Assembly (NCBI RefSeq): GCF_012033785.1
Contig: NZ_JAAVJC010000001.1
Coordinates: 23,291 to 87,290 of the forward strand
Origin: Streptomyces bohaiensis
Lineage (GTDB): Bacteria; Actinomycetota; Actinomycetes; Streptomycetales; Streptomycetaceae
Reading direction: 5' to 3'
DNA length: 64,000 nucleotides
The notes beneath the pieces were generated by a model. The model ran no database searches. It saw only the letters and a list, made by a program, of their open reading frames with translations, and was not told the DNA's origin. The translations under genes were made by a program, and so were the position numbers. Shown here in pieces: positions 45,796-55,385 of this stretch; positions within the stretch are counted from its first letter, which is position 1, and each line of letters begins with the position of its first letter.

Positions 45796-47280
45796 TCAGA
45801 CGACGACGCCCGCCGCGGAGCGGAGCTCCGCCGCCAGCTCCTCGTGGACCCTCGCCCGCAGGCGGGTGCCCTCCGTGGTGTGCTCCTCCCCGAGCACCTC
45901 GCCCTCGGTGTGGGCGCGGGAGACCAGGGCGCCCGAGGTGTAGGGCACCACGAGGTCCAGTTCGACCGCGGGCCGGGGCAGTTCGTCGTCGATCCGGGCG
46001 AGCAGTTCCTCGATGCCCTCGCCGCTGTGGGCGGAGACCACCATGGAGCGGCGCTCGGCGCGGACCAGTCGCTGGAGGACGAGCGGGTCTGCGGCGTCCG
46101 CCTTGTTGATGACGACGATCTCCGGCACCGACTGGGCGCCGACGTCCCGGATGACCTCCCGTACCGCGGCGAGCTGCTCCTCCGGCACGGGGTGGGAGCC
46201 GTCCACGACGTGCAGGATGAGGTCGGCGTCACCGACCTCCTCCATCGTGGAGCGGAACGCCTCGACCAGATGGTGGGGCAGGTGGCGGACGAACCCGACG
46301 GTGTCGGCCAGCGTGTACTGGCGGCCGCTGGGTGTCTCGGCGCGGCGGACGGTCGGGTCCAACGTGGCGAACAGGGCGTTCTCCACGAGCACCCCGGCGC
46401 CGGTGAGCCGGTTGAGCAGCGAGGACTTCCCCGCGTTGGTGTACCCGGCGATGGCCACCGAGGGCACCTTGTTCCGGCGGCGTTCCTGCCGCTTCACGTC
46501 GCGGCCGGTCTTCATCTCGGCGATCTCCCGGCGGAGCTTCGCCATCTTCTCGCGGATGCGGCGCCGATCGGTCTCGATCTTGGTCTCACCGGGACCGCGG
46601 GTCGCCATGCCGCCGCCGGACGAACCGGAGCCGCCGCCGCCCATCTGCCGGGAGAGCGACTGACCCCAGCCGCGGAGCCGCGGCATCATGTACTGCATCT
46701 GCGCGAGCGCCACCTGCGCCTTGCCCTCACGGGACTTGGCGTGCTGCGCGAAGATGTCGAGGATCAGGGCGGTGCGGTCCACCACCTTGACCTTGACGAC
46801 GTCCTCCAGGTGGATGAGCTGGCCGGGGCTCAGCTCACCGTCGCAGACGACGGTGTCGGCCGCGTGCTCCGCCACGATGTCGCGGAGTTCCTGCGCCTTG
46901 CCGGACCCGATGTAGGTGGCGGCGTCCGGCTTGTCGCGTCGCTGGGTGACGCCCGCGAGGACCATCGCGCCTGCGGTCTCGGCGAGCGCCGCGAGCTCGG
47001 CGAGGGAGTTGTCCGCGTCCGCCGCGGTGCCGGAGGTCCACACGCCGACGAGGACGACGCGCTCCAGCCGGAGCTGCCGGTACTCGACCTCGGTGACGTC
47101 CTCCAGCTCGGTGGAGAGTCCCGCGACGCGGCGCAGCGCGGCGCGCTCCTCGCGGTCGAACTGGTCGCCGTCACGCTCGGCGTCCAGCGCGCTCCAGGAG
47201 ACGTCCTCCTCCATCAGGGCGTCGGCCCGGCGGTCCGTGGTGCGGGGCTGGTTCTCCTGAGGGACTGAAGAGAAGGTCAA
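45796..47280 (-). CDS. hflX: Ribosome-associated GTPase HflX
   Basis: HflX binds the 50S subunit and splits stalled ribosomes during stress. The 494-residue product has the N-terminal HflX domain ('VVLVGVWTSGTAADADNSLAEL', 'GSGKAQELRDIV'), the glycine-rich linker 'MGGGGSGSSGGGMATRGPGETKIETDRR', and the G domain (P-loop GYTNAGKSS, 'DTVGFVRHLPHHLVEAF', 'NKAD'). The TTG at 47280 is chosen: AAAGGA lies five bases upstream, and the N-terminus then matches that of Streptomyces homologues. An in-frame GTG at 47307 is possible. Confidence 0.92.
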   Translation of the reverse strand: MTFSSVPQENQPRTTDRRADALMEEDVSWSALDAERDGDQFDREERAALRRVAGLSTELEDVTEVEYRQLRLERVVLVGVWTSGTAADADNSLAELAALAETAGAMVLAGVTQRRDKPDAATYIGSGKAQELRDIVAEHAADTVVCDGELSPGQLIHLEDVVKVKVVDRTALILDIFAQHAKSREGKAQVALAQMQYMMPRLRGWGQSLSRQMGGGGSGSSGGGMATRGPGETKIETDRRRIREKMAKLRREIAEMKTGRDVKRQERRRNKVPSVAIAGYTNAGKSSLLNRLTGAGVLVENALFATLDPTVRRAETPSGRQYTLADTVGFVRHLPHHLVEAFRSTMEEVGDADLILHVVDGSHPVPEEQLAAVREVIRDVGAQSVPEIVVINKADAADPLVLQRLVRAERRSMVVSAHSGEGIEELLARIDDELPRPAVELDLVVPYTSGALVSRAHTEGEVLGEEHTTEGTRLRARVHEELAAELRSAAGVVV

Positions 47281-47596
47281 CGGGGTCCTTTCGTCCGATC
47301 GAGCCACGCCGCCGCGGCCCGGTCGGGCCGACGGTCAGGGGCGTGTCCCAGTGACAACGCGTGGCCGGTCGGTGGGATTCCCTCGTCGGCCCTGGTCCTC
47401 CATGGTGGCACGGCGCCGATCGGTCGTCACCCGGTTTCCCCCGTGGCGGACGGGGCTGTCGCGTCCGGCGACGCCCCGCGGGCGTCGCGGGCCGGTCGGC
47501 CGCAGCCCCGCCGCACGGCGGCGGTGCCGCCACCCTGGGTCACCGGATGCGACACCGGGCGCACCACCCGCCGCCTCCCCCGGCGGGGCGGCCGGT
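47281..47596. other. Intergenic region between rshA and hflX
   Basis: A GC-rich gap of about 316 bases with imperfect hairpins near 47465-47500 that may end rshA. No gene is supported; the open frames here show no recognisable motif. Confidence 0.4.
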
Positions 47597-49729
47597 TCAG
47601 GCGCGGCCCGCCCCCGCGGGCAGGGGCCGCGAGACGTCGTAGACGCCCGGTACCCCGCGCATCGCCCGCATGAGCCGCGGCAGCCCGGTGGCATCGGGCA
47701 GGACCAGCGTGTAGGTGTGGCGCACCCGGTGCTGCCGGGGCGGCTCCACGTCGGCGTGCACCACGGCGGCCCCCTCGTCGGCGAGGGCGTCGGTGAGGTC
47801 GGCCAGCAGCCGGGGCCGTCCGAGGGCCTCCGCGCGGAGCGTGACGCGACAGCCGGAGCTGGACGACCGCCACGCCACCGCGACGGCGGGGCGTCCCCCT
47901 TCCGCCATGCCGGCGGCGACGGGGCAGTCGGCCCGGTGGACGGCCACCGTCCCGCCGCGGACGACGAACCCCGTCACCGTGTCCGGCGGGATCGGCGTGC
48001 AGCAGCGGGCGAGGCGCGGCGTGCCCCCGTGTCCGTCGCGGATCTCCACGGCGTGCTCGGGCCGGGGCCGGCGGGCCGCCGGCGGGCCCTGCGGGCGTCC
48101 CGCGGGCAGGCCGCCGACGGCCGCACCGGGCGACACCGCCTGCCGGGTCCGCTCCCGGCGGGCGGCGAGCTCGCGGCGGATCGCGATCCGGGCTGCGGGA
48201 GTGACGGCGGAGTCCAACCAGTCGCCGGACGGCTCGGAGGCGCCCTCCGGGGCCAGCAGCAGCCGGACGGTGTCGCCGTCGCGGAGCACGGTGCCGAGGG
48301 TCACCAGCCGGCCGTTGACCCGCGCGCCCACACAGCGGTGGGCGTCCTCGCCGTGGCGGGCGTACGCGGCGTCCACACAGCCGGCGCCGGAGGGCAGCTG
48401 GAGCGCCCCGAGACCGGGTTGCTCGGCGAAGACCGTGATCTCGCGCGTGCGGCGCAGGTCGTCGCGGAGCTCCGCCCAGAACGTGTCGGGGTCCGGGGCC
48501 TGGGCCTGCCACTCCAGAAGGCGGGAGAGCCATCCCGGCCGGGTGGGGTCGGCCCGTTCGGCGTCGTCGCCGGCGGGGCCGGGCTGCTCGGCCACCGTCC
48601 GGTGGGGGTCGCCCAGAGCGATCACCCCCGCCTCCGCGACCCGGTGCATCCGGCGCGACCGGACGAGCACCTCCGCCACGCGGCCCTCACGGTCGGCCAC
48701 CGCCGTGTGGAGCGACTGGTAGAGGTTGAACTTCGGGGCGGCCACGAAGTCCTTGAACTCGGAGACGACGGGGCTGAAACAGGTGTGCAGCTCGCCGAGG
48801 GCGGCATAGCAGTCGGCGTCCTCGTCGACGACGATCAGCAGCCGCCCGAAGTCGCACGGGCCGAGGCCTCCGCGTCGCACCGAGGCGCGGTGGACGGAGA
48901 GCAGATGGCGGGGCCTCACCCGCACCGTCGCCTCGATGCCGGCCTCCCGGAGCGTCTCCGACACCGCCGCGGCGACGGGCTGGAGCGGGTCGGGCATACG
49001 ACCGTGCTCCTGGACCAGGCGCGCGGCGCGGGCGTGCTCCTCGGGGTGGAGGATGGCGAAGACGAGGTCCTCCAGTTCGGTCTTGACCGCCTGGACGCCC
49101 AGCCGTTCGGCCAGCATGATCAGCACATCGCGGGTGACGAGCGCGATCCGCTTCTGCTTCTCGGGCCGCATCACGCCGAGGGTGCGCATGTTGTGGACGC
49201 GGTCGGCGAGTTTGATCGACAGCACCCGGACGTCGCTGCCGGCCGCGACCAGCATCTTGCGGAAGGTCTCGGACTCCGCCGCGGCCCCGTAGTCGACCTT
49301 CTCCAGCTTGGTCACGCCGTCGACCAGGTGACCGACCTCCTCGCCGAAGTCACGGCGGACCTGCTCCAGGGTCACGTCGGTGTCCTCGACGGTGTCGTGC
49401 AGCAGCGACGCCACCAGGGTGGTCGTCCCGGCGCCCAACTGGGCGAGGATGAGGGTGACGGCGACGGGATGGGTGATGTACGGGTCGCCGCTCTTGCGCA
49501 TCTGTCCGCGGTGCGCCTGCTCCGCCACGTCGTAGGCGCGGCGCAGCGCGTCCAGCGAGGCGCCCGGATGGTGGCGGCGGTGCGCGCGGGCGAGGTGTTC
49601 GATGGCGTCGGGGAGGCCGTCCCGTGACGGACCGAACATGGCCGCGCGACCCAGGCGGCGGAGTCGGCCGCCGTCCCGGCGGTGGACCCGCTCGCGTACG
49701 TGGCTGCTGCTGACTGTCTCTGCGCTCAC
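47597..49729 (-). CDS. rshA: RelA/SpoT homologue RshA, (p)ppGpp hydrolase with divergent synthetase domain
   Basis: It controls the stringent alarmone (p)ppGpp. The 710-residue product has the HD hydrolase with all key residues ('RKSGDPYITHP', HDTVED at 111-116, 'LADRVHNMRTL'), a synthetase domain (about 240-375), TGS ('EITVFAEQPGLGALQLPSGAGCVDAAY'), a zinc-finger-like 'ARCCTPIPPD', and an ACT domain. In the synthetase part the G-R-P-K...K nucleotide motif reads VRPRHLLSVHRAS, losing two lysines, though 'FKDFVAAPKFNLYQSLHT' and Glu353 remain. The S. coelicolor homologue (SCO5794) was reported to make ppGpp when overexpressed. The ATG is at 49729. Confidence 0.92.
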   Translation of the reverse strand: MSAETVSSSHVRERVHRRDGGRLRRLGRAAMFGPSRDGLPDAIEHLARAHRRHHPGASLDALRRAYDVAEQAHRGQMRKSGDPYITHPVAVTLILAQLGAGTTTLVASLLHDTVEDTDVTLEQVRRDFGEEVGHLVDGVTKLEKVDYGAAAESETFRKMLVAAGSDVRVLSIKLADRVHNMRTLGVMRPEKQKRIALVTRDVLIMLAERLGVQAVKTELEDLVFAILHPEEHARAARLVQEHGRMPDPLQPVAAAVSETLREAGIEATVRVRPRHLLSVHRASVRRGGLGPCDFGRLLIVVDEDADCYAALGELHTCFSPVVSEFKDFVAAPKFNLYQSLHTAVADREGRVAEVLVRSRRMHRVAEAGVIALGDPHRTVAEQPGPAGDDAERADPTRPGWLSRLLEWQAQAPDPDTFWAELRDDLRRTREITVFAEQPGLGALQLPSGAGCVDAAYARHGEDAHRCVGARVNGRLVTLGTVLRDGDTVRLLLAPEGASEPSGDWLDSAVTPAARIAIRRELAARRERTRQAVSPGAAVGGLPAGRPQGPPAARRPRPEHAVEIRDGHGGTPRLARCCTPIPPDTVTGFVVRGGTVAVHRADCPVAAGMAEGGRPAVAVAWRSSSSGCRVTLRAEALGRPRLLADLTDALADEGAAVVHADVEPPRQHRVRHTYTLVLPDATGLPRLMRAMRGVPGVYDVSRPLPAGAGRA

Positions 49730-50058
49730 CGGGCACCTCCGCGGCCTGGTCGTGGACCGGCTCAGGGCTGGTGGACCGCGGTGGAACGGCCCCCGGCGCG
49801 CCAGGGCGCCGCACGAACCTCCCGCCGACTCCCGCAGTGGTGCCGGTGCTTGATGCTACCGAGCCCAGCACGGCGCGCCGTACCGGGGCATGGCCGACGG
49901 ATGCGGATCACCCCATCGGGCGACGGGAGTTCGGTCGCTTCTCGGGGTTGGAGGCATACGCAATCGGGGAGTTGGCGCGCCACAGCGACCGCACGGCGGA
50001 CGGGGCCGGTCGGCGCGGAGGGCGCGGACGGCCGACGGGCCGGGCCGCCGGCCGGTGG
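49730..50058. other. Intergenic region between dapF and rshA
   Basis: About 330 GC-rich bases; no gene, promoter element or strong hairpin could be supported. Confidence 0.4.
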
Positions 50059-50964
50059 TCAGCCGAGGGCTGTCGCCCGCAGCTCCGCGGGGTCGAGCCA
50101 GGACGGGTCGAGGGAGCCCTCGGCGACGATCACCGCCGGGCCGGTCATCTCCACCTCGCCGTCGGCGCGTTCGGTGATGACCAGCCGCCCGCCGGGTACG
50201 TCCACCGTGTAGGTCGCGTCGCGGCCGTCCGCCACGGGGTCACGGCCGTCCCGGCGGGCGGCGGCCACCATGACGGCGCAGGCGCCGGTGCCGCAGGACC
50301 GCGTCTCGCCGGAGCCGCGTTCGTGGACCCGCAGGGCCACATGGGCGGGACCGCGGTCGACGACGAACTCCACGTTGGTGCCGTGCGGGTAGGCGGCGGC
50401 GGGCGCGACACCCGGGGCGTCCAGCAGCGGACCGGCGTGGGCCAGGTCCTCGACGAACGCGACGGCGTGCGGGTTGCCCATGTCGACGTGGAGCGCGGGC
50501 CAGTGGCGCTCCCCCACGGTCACGGTGGCCGTCGCCTCGCGTCCGGAGGGCAGTCCGGCCCGGCCCATGCCGACCGTGACGCCGCCGTCCGCTTCGCGCC
50601 GCGCCCACCGCACCCCGGCACGGGTGCCGACGGCGACCATGGGGTCGTCGGTGAGCCCGGCGTGCCACAGGAAGCGGGCGAAGACCCGCACCCCGTTGCC
50701 GCACATCTCCGCGACACTGCCGTCGGCGTTGCGGTAGTCCATGAACCAGGTCGCCTCGTCGGCGAGCGTCCTGCCCTCCGGCAGGGCGTCGCTGCGCACG
50801 ACGCGCAGCAGGCCGTCGCCACCGACGCCCGCGCGGCGGTCGCACAGCCGGGCGACGGCCGCCGGAGTCGGCGCCAGCGCGCCGTCCGGGTCGGGAAGGA
50901 TGACGAAGTCGTTCTCGGTGCCGTGCCCCTTGAGGAACGGCAGCCCTGCCGGTGCGGTGCTCAC
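50059..50964 (-). CDS. dapF: Diaminopimelate epimerase
   Basis: It converts LL- to meso-diaminopimelate for lysine; Streptomyces itself uses the LL form in its wall. The 301-residue product has both catalytic cysteines, in 'AEMCGNGVRVF' and 'RSCGTGACAVM', plus 'KGHGTENDFVIL' and 'DMGNPHAVAFV'. The GTG start at 50964 gives the conserved short N-terminus. The gene lies between rshA and a membrane-protein gene on the same strand, with gaps too wide to prove an operon. Confidence 0.95.
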   Translation of the reverse strand: MSTAPAGLPFLKGHGTENDFVILPDPDGALAPTPAAVARLCDRRAGVGGDGLLRVVRSDALPEGRTLADEATWFMDYRNADGSVAEMCGNGVRVFARFLWHAGLTDDPMVAVGTRAGVRWARREADGGVTVGMGRAGLPSGREATATVTVGERHWPALHVDMGNPHAVAFVEDLAHAGPLLDAPGVAPAAAYPHGTNVEFVVDRGPAHVALRVHERGSGETRSCGTGACAVMVAAARRDGRDPVADGRDATYTVDVPGGRLVITERADGEVEMTGPAVIVAEGSLDPSWLDPAELRATALG

Positions 50965-51120
50965 CTGCCCGATCGTACGACCTGCCGGGCGGGGCGCCCG
51001 CCGCGGCCCGGTGCGCCGCGCGCCGCGACGTCACCCGTGCGCCGGTACGGCCGCACGCCGCGTCGGTCCGCGGTGGCGGCGCGCAGCGCGGGAAGGTGCC
51101 GCCGGCCGGGCGGCGCCGGC

Positions 51121-51163
51121 GGTCGGGGGGGGGTGGTGCGGTCGGGGGGGGTGGTGCGGTCGG
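51121..51163. repeat. G-tract tandem repeat
   Basis: GGTC-G9-TGGTGC (51121-51139) and GGTC-G8-TGGTGC (51140-51157) are followed by GGTCGG. Length differences in the G runs point to slippage. It lies between dapF and the membrane-protein gene. Confidence 0.6.
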
Positions 51164-51170
51164 CGCGCGG

Positions 51171-51656
51171 TCAGCGCAGTCCGGCGACGCGCCAGACCGC
51201 GAACAGGCCGACCAGCACGAGCCCCACGGCGTAGAGCGCCAGCATCCGCCAGTCGGGGCGGGCACCGGAGCCCCGCGACGGCAGTCCGGGCCAGCTGTAC
51301 CCGACGCGGTGGGCGGCGAGGACGCCCCAGCCGGCCGCGCTGGAACCGATCAGCAGTCCCAGCATGGCGACCACCGCGCCGCTGTCGCTGAACGCGAATG
51401 CCAGGGGGAACGCGAACATCAGGGAACCCAGCAGGCTGAGCGCGACGATCGGCGCCATCTGCAGGATGCGCAACCGTCGCTGCGGTCGGAGTTCCTCGTA
51501 CAGCTCCGTCTGCTCGTCCTCGCCCGGTGGCCGGGTGGACCCCGGGTCGGAGGGGTGCACCGCGTCGGGCAGCGGCAGGGGTTCCAGCGCGCCGGGGCGC
51601 AGCGGCTGCGCCCGGCTGCCGTCGTCCCTGTCGCGAGGGCCGGCCTCCATCGCCAC
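51171..51656 (-). CDS. Hypothetical membrane protein
   Basis: A 161-residue protein with a polar N-terminal half ('DEQTELYEELRPQRRLRIL') and three hydrophobic segments ('MAPIVALSLLGSLMFAFPLAFAFS', 'VAMLGLLIGSSAAGWGVLA', 'MLALYAVGLVLVGLFAVWRV'), so the N-terminus is probably cytoplasmic. The GTG at 51656 is preferred because GGGAGG lies five bases ahead. I do not recognise the family. It is conserved-looking and sits downstream of miaA on the same strand. Confidence 0.72.
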   Translation of the reverse strand: MAMEAGPRDRDDGSRAQPLRPGALEPLPLPDAVHPSDPGSTRPPGEDEQTELYEELRPQRRLRILQMAPIVALSLLGSLMFAFPLAFAFSDSGAVVAMLGLLIGSSAAGWGVLAAHRVGYSWPGLPSRGSGARPDWRMLALYAVGLVLVGLFAVWRVAGLR

Positions 51657-51926
51657 GCGCCCTCCCAACGTACGGTTCCACGGCTGTAGCACGTTCGATG
51701 ATGGCACGCCACGGCTCGCCCGCAGGGCTTCCGGAGCGTCCCGATGCCATGACGTGACCAGGATGTGACCGTCCGTTCGAGTCGTGGGACGGCCCGCGCG
51801 CGACCCGTTCCGCGCGCCCCGACGGCACGCCCCCACCGGTGGTGTCGCCGTGCTCCGGCGCCGTCCGCCGTCGCCGGACGGCCCGCGCGGCGGCCCCGGC
51901 CGAGCGGTGCCCGCGGCCGCGCCCCG

Positions 51927-52880
51927 TCAGCGGGCGGCGGACTCCCGGACCAGCTCCCAGGCACGGTCGGCCAACTTCGGCCGGTCCACGTCGGCGCCGC
52001 TGAGCCAGTGGACCCGTCCGTCGCGACGGAACCAGGTGTCCTGGCGACGGGCGAAGCGGCGGGTGGTGCGCACGGTCTCCTCGCGGGCCGTCGCGTCGTC
52101 GTACTCACCGGCGAACGAGGCGAGCAGCTGCTGGTAGCCGAGCGCGCGCGAGGCGGTGCGGCCCTCGCGGAGTCCGGCCTGTTCGAGCCGCCGCACCTCC
52201 TCGGGAAGGCCCGCCTCCCACATCCGGTCCACCCGCGCCGTGATCCGCGCGTCCAGTTCCGGCCGTGCGACGTCCACCCCGAGCTGCAGGGTGCGGTACA
52301 CGCTCTGCTCCTCGTCCGGGCCCGGCAGCTGCGCGGTGAACGGCCGGCCGGTGAGGGCGATGACCTCCAGCGCCCGCACGATGCGCCGGCCGTTGCTGGG
52401 AAGGATGGCGACCGCGGCCGCCGGGTCGGCCGCGGCGAGCCGCGCGTGCAGCGGCCCGCTGCCCCGCGCGGCCAGTTCCGCCTCCAGCTCCGCGCGCACC
52501 TCGGGGTCGGTGCCGGGGAACTCCAACCGGTCGACCGCGGCACGGACGTACAGCCCGGAACCGCCGACGAGGACCGGCACCCGGCCCTCGGCCAGCAGTC
52601 CGTCGATCGCGGTGCGCGCCAACCGCTGGTACTCGGCGACGCTGGCGGTCTCCCGCACGTCCCACACGTCGAGGAGGTGGTGCGGCACCCCTCCGCGCTC
52701 CTCCGCGCCGAGTTTGGCGGTACCGATGTCCATGCCGCGGTAGAGCTGCATGGAGTCGGCGTTCACCACCTCGCCCCCGAGTCGGCGGGCGAGCTCGACG
52801 CCCAGGTCGGACTTGCCGGCGGCGGTGGGGCCGACCACGGCCACAACCTGGACCTGCGGGGACGGGGTAGCGCTGCTCAT
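51927..52880 (-). CDS. miaA: tRNA dimethylallyltransferase
   Basis: It adds the dimethylallyl group to A37 of tRNAs that read UNN codons. The 317-residue product has the P-loop GPTAAGKS (18-25), 'NADSMQLYRGMDIGTAK', 'GGSGLYVRA', and 'SRALGYQQLL'. It follows the dioxygenase-like gene by 47 bases and shares its direction with miaB, the enzyme that acts next on the same base. Confidence 0.95.
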   Translation of the reverse strand: MSSATPSPQVQVVAVVGPTAAGKSDLGVELARRLGGEVVNADSMQLYRGMDIGTAKLGAEERGGVPHHLLDVWDVRETASVAEYQRLARTAIDGLLAEGRVPVLVGGSGLYVRAAVDRLEFPGTDPEVRAELEAELAARGSGPLHARLAAADPAAAVAILPSNGRRIVRALEVIALTGRPFTAQLPGPDEEQSVYRTLQLGVDVARPELDARITARVDRMWEAGLPEEVRRLEQAGLREGRTASRALGYQQLLASFAGEYDDATAREETVRTTRRFARRQDTWFRRDGRVHWLSGADVDRPKLADRAWELVRESAAR

Positions 52881-52926
52881 CGCGTCAGTCTCCCAGACCG
52901 CGCGCACGCCGCGGGCCGGGCGGGGT

Positions 52927-53649
52927 TCAGTGCCAGACCGCGACGAGGTAGCCGACGCCGTAGGGCGCGGTGTGGTGGAGCAGCGAGCCGGCGAGGGGAG
53001 CCGCGTCCTGTCGCTGCGCGGCGCCTGCGAGGACCTGCCACGGGGCGGCGCCGTCCGCTCCGAGGTCCGCGGCCGCCGCACGGTCGAGGGCGGCGAGGCT
53101 CGCGTGGTCGGCGGCTGCCAGCGCCCGGGCCACGGAGTCGTCGAACGGTTCGCCGCGAGGGTCGAGGTAGCCGGGCGCCTTCAGGGTGCGGCAGTTCGAT
53201 CCGCCGCCCACGACGAGGAGCGCGGTGCGCTCCGGATCGTCGGCGAGCTGCCGGCCCAGCTCCGCGCACCGCTCGGCGGGAAGGTCGTCCGGCATGCCCA
53301 CCGCGGTGACGGGTGCGGCGTCCCAGCGGGCGTCGGCGAGAAGCCAGGCGGCCACCGCCAGCGGGGTGGCCAGCGGCTGCGCCGTCTCCCCGGTCCGCTC
53401 GGCCCCGGGCAGCCGCACGGCCAGCGGGACACCGAACCCCCGGAAGGACCCGGCAGCCCCCGGGCCGTGGTGGGTGAGGGCGGCGGCCCCGGGGCCGACC
53501 ACGACCAGGCGGTCGGGCGCGGTGGCCGCCACCCGCGCCAGCGCCCGGCGGCAGTCCGCACGCAGCGCGTCGAGCTCGGCGGCGGCACCGGAGGCCACGG
53601 CGGGCACCAGCAGGGGCGGGGCGGGGCAGACCGCTGCGGCTACGAGCAT
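52927..53649 (-). CDS. Class III extradiol dioxygenase-like protein
   Basis: The 240-residue product ('MLVAAAVCPAPPLLVPAVASG', 'LVVVGPGAAALTHHGPGA', 'LLVVGGGSNCRTLKAPGYLDPR', 'GSLLHHTAPYGVGYLVAVWH') resembles the LigB/MEMO-type fold of class III ring-opening dioxygenases. It is found between miaA and miaB throughout Streptomyces. Histidines that could bind iron are present, but no substrate is known. It is the middle gene of the miaB, dioxygenase-like, miaA run. Confidence 0.82.
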   Translation of the reverse strand: MLVAAAVCPAPPLLVPAVASGAAAELDALRADCRRALARVAATAPDRLVVVGPGAAALTHHGPGAAGSFRGFGVPLAVRLPGAERTGETAQPLATPLAVAAWLLADARWDAAPVTAVGMPDDLPAERCAELGRQLADDPERTALLVVGGGSNCRTLKAPGYLDPRGEPFDDSVARALAAADHASLAALDRAAAADLGADGAAPWQVLAGAAQRQDAAPLAGSLLHHTAPYGVGYLVAVWH

Positions 53650-53727
53650 GGTCGGCACCCTACCGGCGTGGCCGGGCACACCGCCGCGCCCGGCCCGGGG
53701 GCGCGGCGTCCGACGGTCGCGGGCCGG

Positions 53728-55248
53728 TCAGCGCGCGGCGCAGCCGCCGGTGGCGTCGGGCAGCGGGGGCGGGGCGCCGACCCCGGGCAGACCGAGGGAG
53801 ACGGTGGGACGCCCCGACGCCCCGGTCGGCTGCGCCTGCCGTGCCTCCCAGGCGTCACCGGAGCGGGTACGGCGGACCGCGGTCACCGTGTCCTCGGCCA
53901 GCAGGTGGTGCGGGGCGGCGTAGGTCACGGTGGCGGTGACCATGTCGCCCGGACGCACCGGCTGTTCCGGGCGGGTGAAGTGGACGAGCCGGTTGTCGGG
54001 TGCCCGACCGGACAGGCGGCGGGTGGCGTCGTCCTTCCGGCCCTCGCCCTCGGCGACCATGATCTCCAGGGTGCGGCCGACCTGCTTGCGGTTCTCGGCC
54101 CAGGAGATCTCCTCCTGCAGGGCGACGAGCCGCTCGTAGCGCTCCTGGACGACCTCCTTGGGGATCTGGCCGTCCATGGTCGCGGCGGGGGTGCCGGGCC
54201 GCTTGGAGTACTGGAACGTGAACGCCTGCGCGAAACGTGCCTCGCGCACCACATGGAGGGTCTCCTGGAAGTCCTCCTCCGTCTCGCCGGGGAAGCCGAC
54301 GATGATGTCGGTGGAGATCGCCGCCTCCGGCATGGCGGCGCGGACCTTCTCGATGATCGCCAGGAACCGCTCCTGGCGGTAGGAGCGCCGCATCGCCTTC
54401 AGCACCGTCGAGGAGCCGGACTGCAGCGGCATGTGGAGCTGCGGCATGACGTTGTCGGTCTCCGCCATCGCGGCGATGACGTCGTCGGTGAAGTCGCGCG
54501 GGTGCGGCGAGGTGAACCGCACCCGCTCCAGGCCCTCGACGCGGCCGCAGGCCCGCAGCAGCTGGGAGAAGGCATCGCGCTCGCCGATGTCGGAACCGTA
54601 GGCGTTGACGTTCTGCCCGAGCAGCGTGATCTCGCTGACGCCGTCGGCGACGAGCGTCTCGATCTCGGCGAGGATGTCGCCGGGACGGCGGTCCTTCTCC
54701 TTGCCCCGCAGCGCGGGCACGATGCAGAAGGTGCAGGTGTTGTTGCAGCCGACGGAGATGGAGACCCAGGCCGCGTAGGCGCTCTCACGGCGGGTGGGCA
54801 GCGTGGAGGGGAACGCCTCCAGCGACTCGGCGATCTCGACCTGCGCCTCGCGCTCGACCCGGGCCCGCTCCAGCAGCACCGGAAGCTTCCCGACGTTGTG
54901 GGTGCCGAAGACGACGTCCACCCAGGGGGCGCGCCGCACGATCGTGTCGCGGTCCTTCTGCGCCAGGCAGCCGCCGACGGCGATCTGCATGCCGGGACGG
55001 CTCGCCTTCTTCGGCGCGAGCTGCCCGAGGTTGCCGTAGAGGCGGTTGTCGGCGTTCTCCCGAACGGCGCAGGTGTTGAAGACCACGATGTCCGCGGCGT
55101 CGGCCTCCTTGGGCGCCCGCGTGTACCCCGCCGCCTCCAGCAGTCCCGACATCCGCTCGCTGTCATGGACGTTCATCTGGCAGCCGAAGGTGCGGACCTG
55201 GTAGGTCCTGGGCTCGGCGACCGGGAGGCTCCCGTCAGTGCTGCTCAT
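53728..55248 (-). CDS. miaB: tRNA-2-methylthio-N6-dimethylallyladenosine synthase
   Basis: A radical SAM enzyme that adds a methylthio group to i6A37 of tRNA. The 506-residue product has the UPF0004 domain with its three cluster cysteines ('[11 protein letters not shown]', '[10 protein letters not shown]', 'VGGCLAQKD'), the radical SAM triad 'CNNTCTFC', and the TRAM domain ('[16 protein letters not shown]...'). The C-terminal 35 residues are a Pro/Gly-rich extra tail. The ATG at 55248 starts the miaB, dioxygenase-like, miaA run. Confidence 0.95.
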   Translation of the reverse strand: MSSTDGSLPVAEPRTYQVRTFGCQMNVHDSERMSGLLEAAGYTRAPKEADAADIVVFNTCAVRENADNRLYGNLGQLAPKKASRPGMQIAVGGCLAQKDRDTIVRRAPWVDVVFGTHNVGKLPVLLERARVEREAQVEIAESLEAFPSTLPTRRESAYAAWVSISVGCNNTCTFCIVPALRGKEKDRRPGDILAEIETLVADGVSEITLLGQNVNAYGSDIGERDAFSQLLRACGRVEGLERVRFTSPHPRDFTDDVIAAMAETDNVMPQLHMPLQSGSSTVLKAMRRSYRQERFLAIIEKVRAAMPEAAISTDIIVGFPGETEEDFQETLHVVREARFAQAFTFQYSKRPGTPAATMDGQIPKEVVQERYERLVALQEEISWAENRKQVGRTLEIMVAEGEGRKDDATRRLSGRAPDNRLVHFTRPEQPVRPGDMVTATVTYAAPHHLLAEDTVTAVRRTRSGDAWEARQAQPTGASGRPTVSLGLPGVGAPPPLPDATGGCAAR

Positions 55249-55385
55249 GCCCACCAGGGTAGGCGCTGCCGACGACGCGCCGAACCCGGTTCCCTGCCGG
55301 GCGCCCGCGGGCGGGCGCGACGCCGCCGCGGAGCGGCCGGTGGGGACCGCTTGGGGCCGGGGCGGGCGTCCGGCACACTGTGCGC

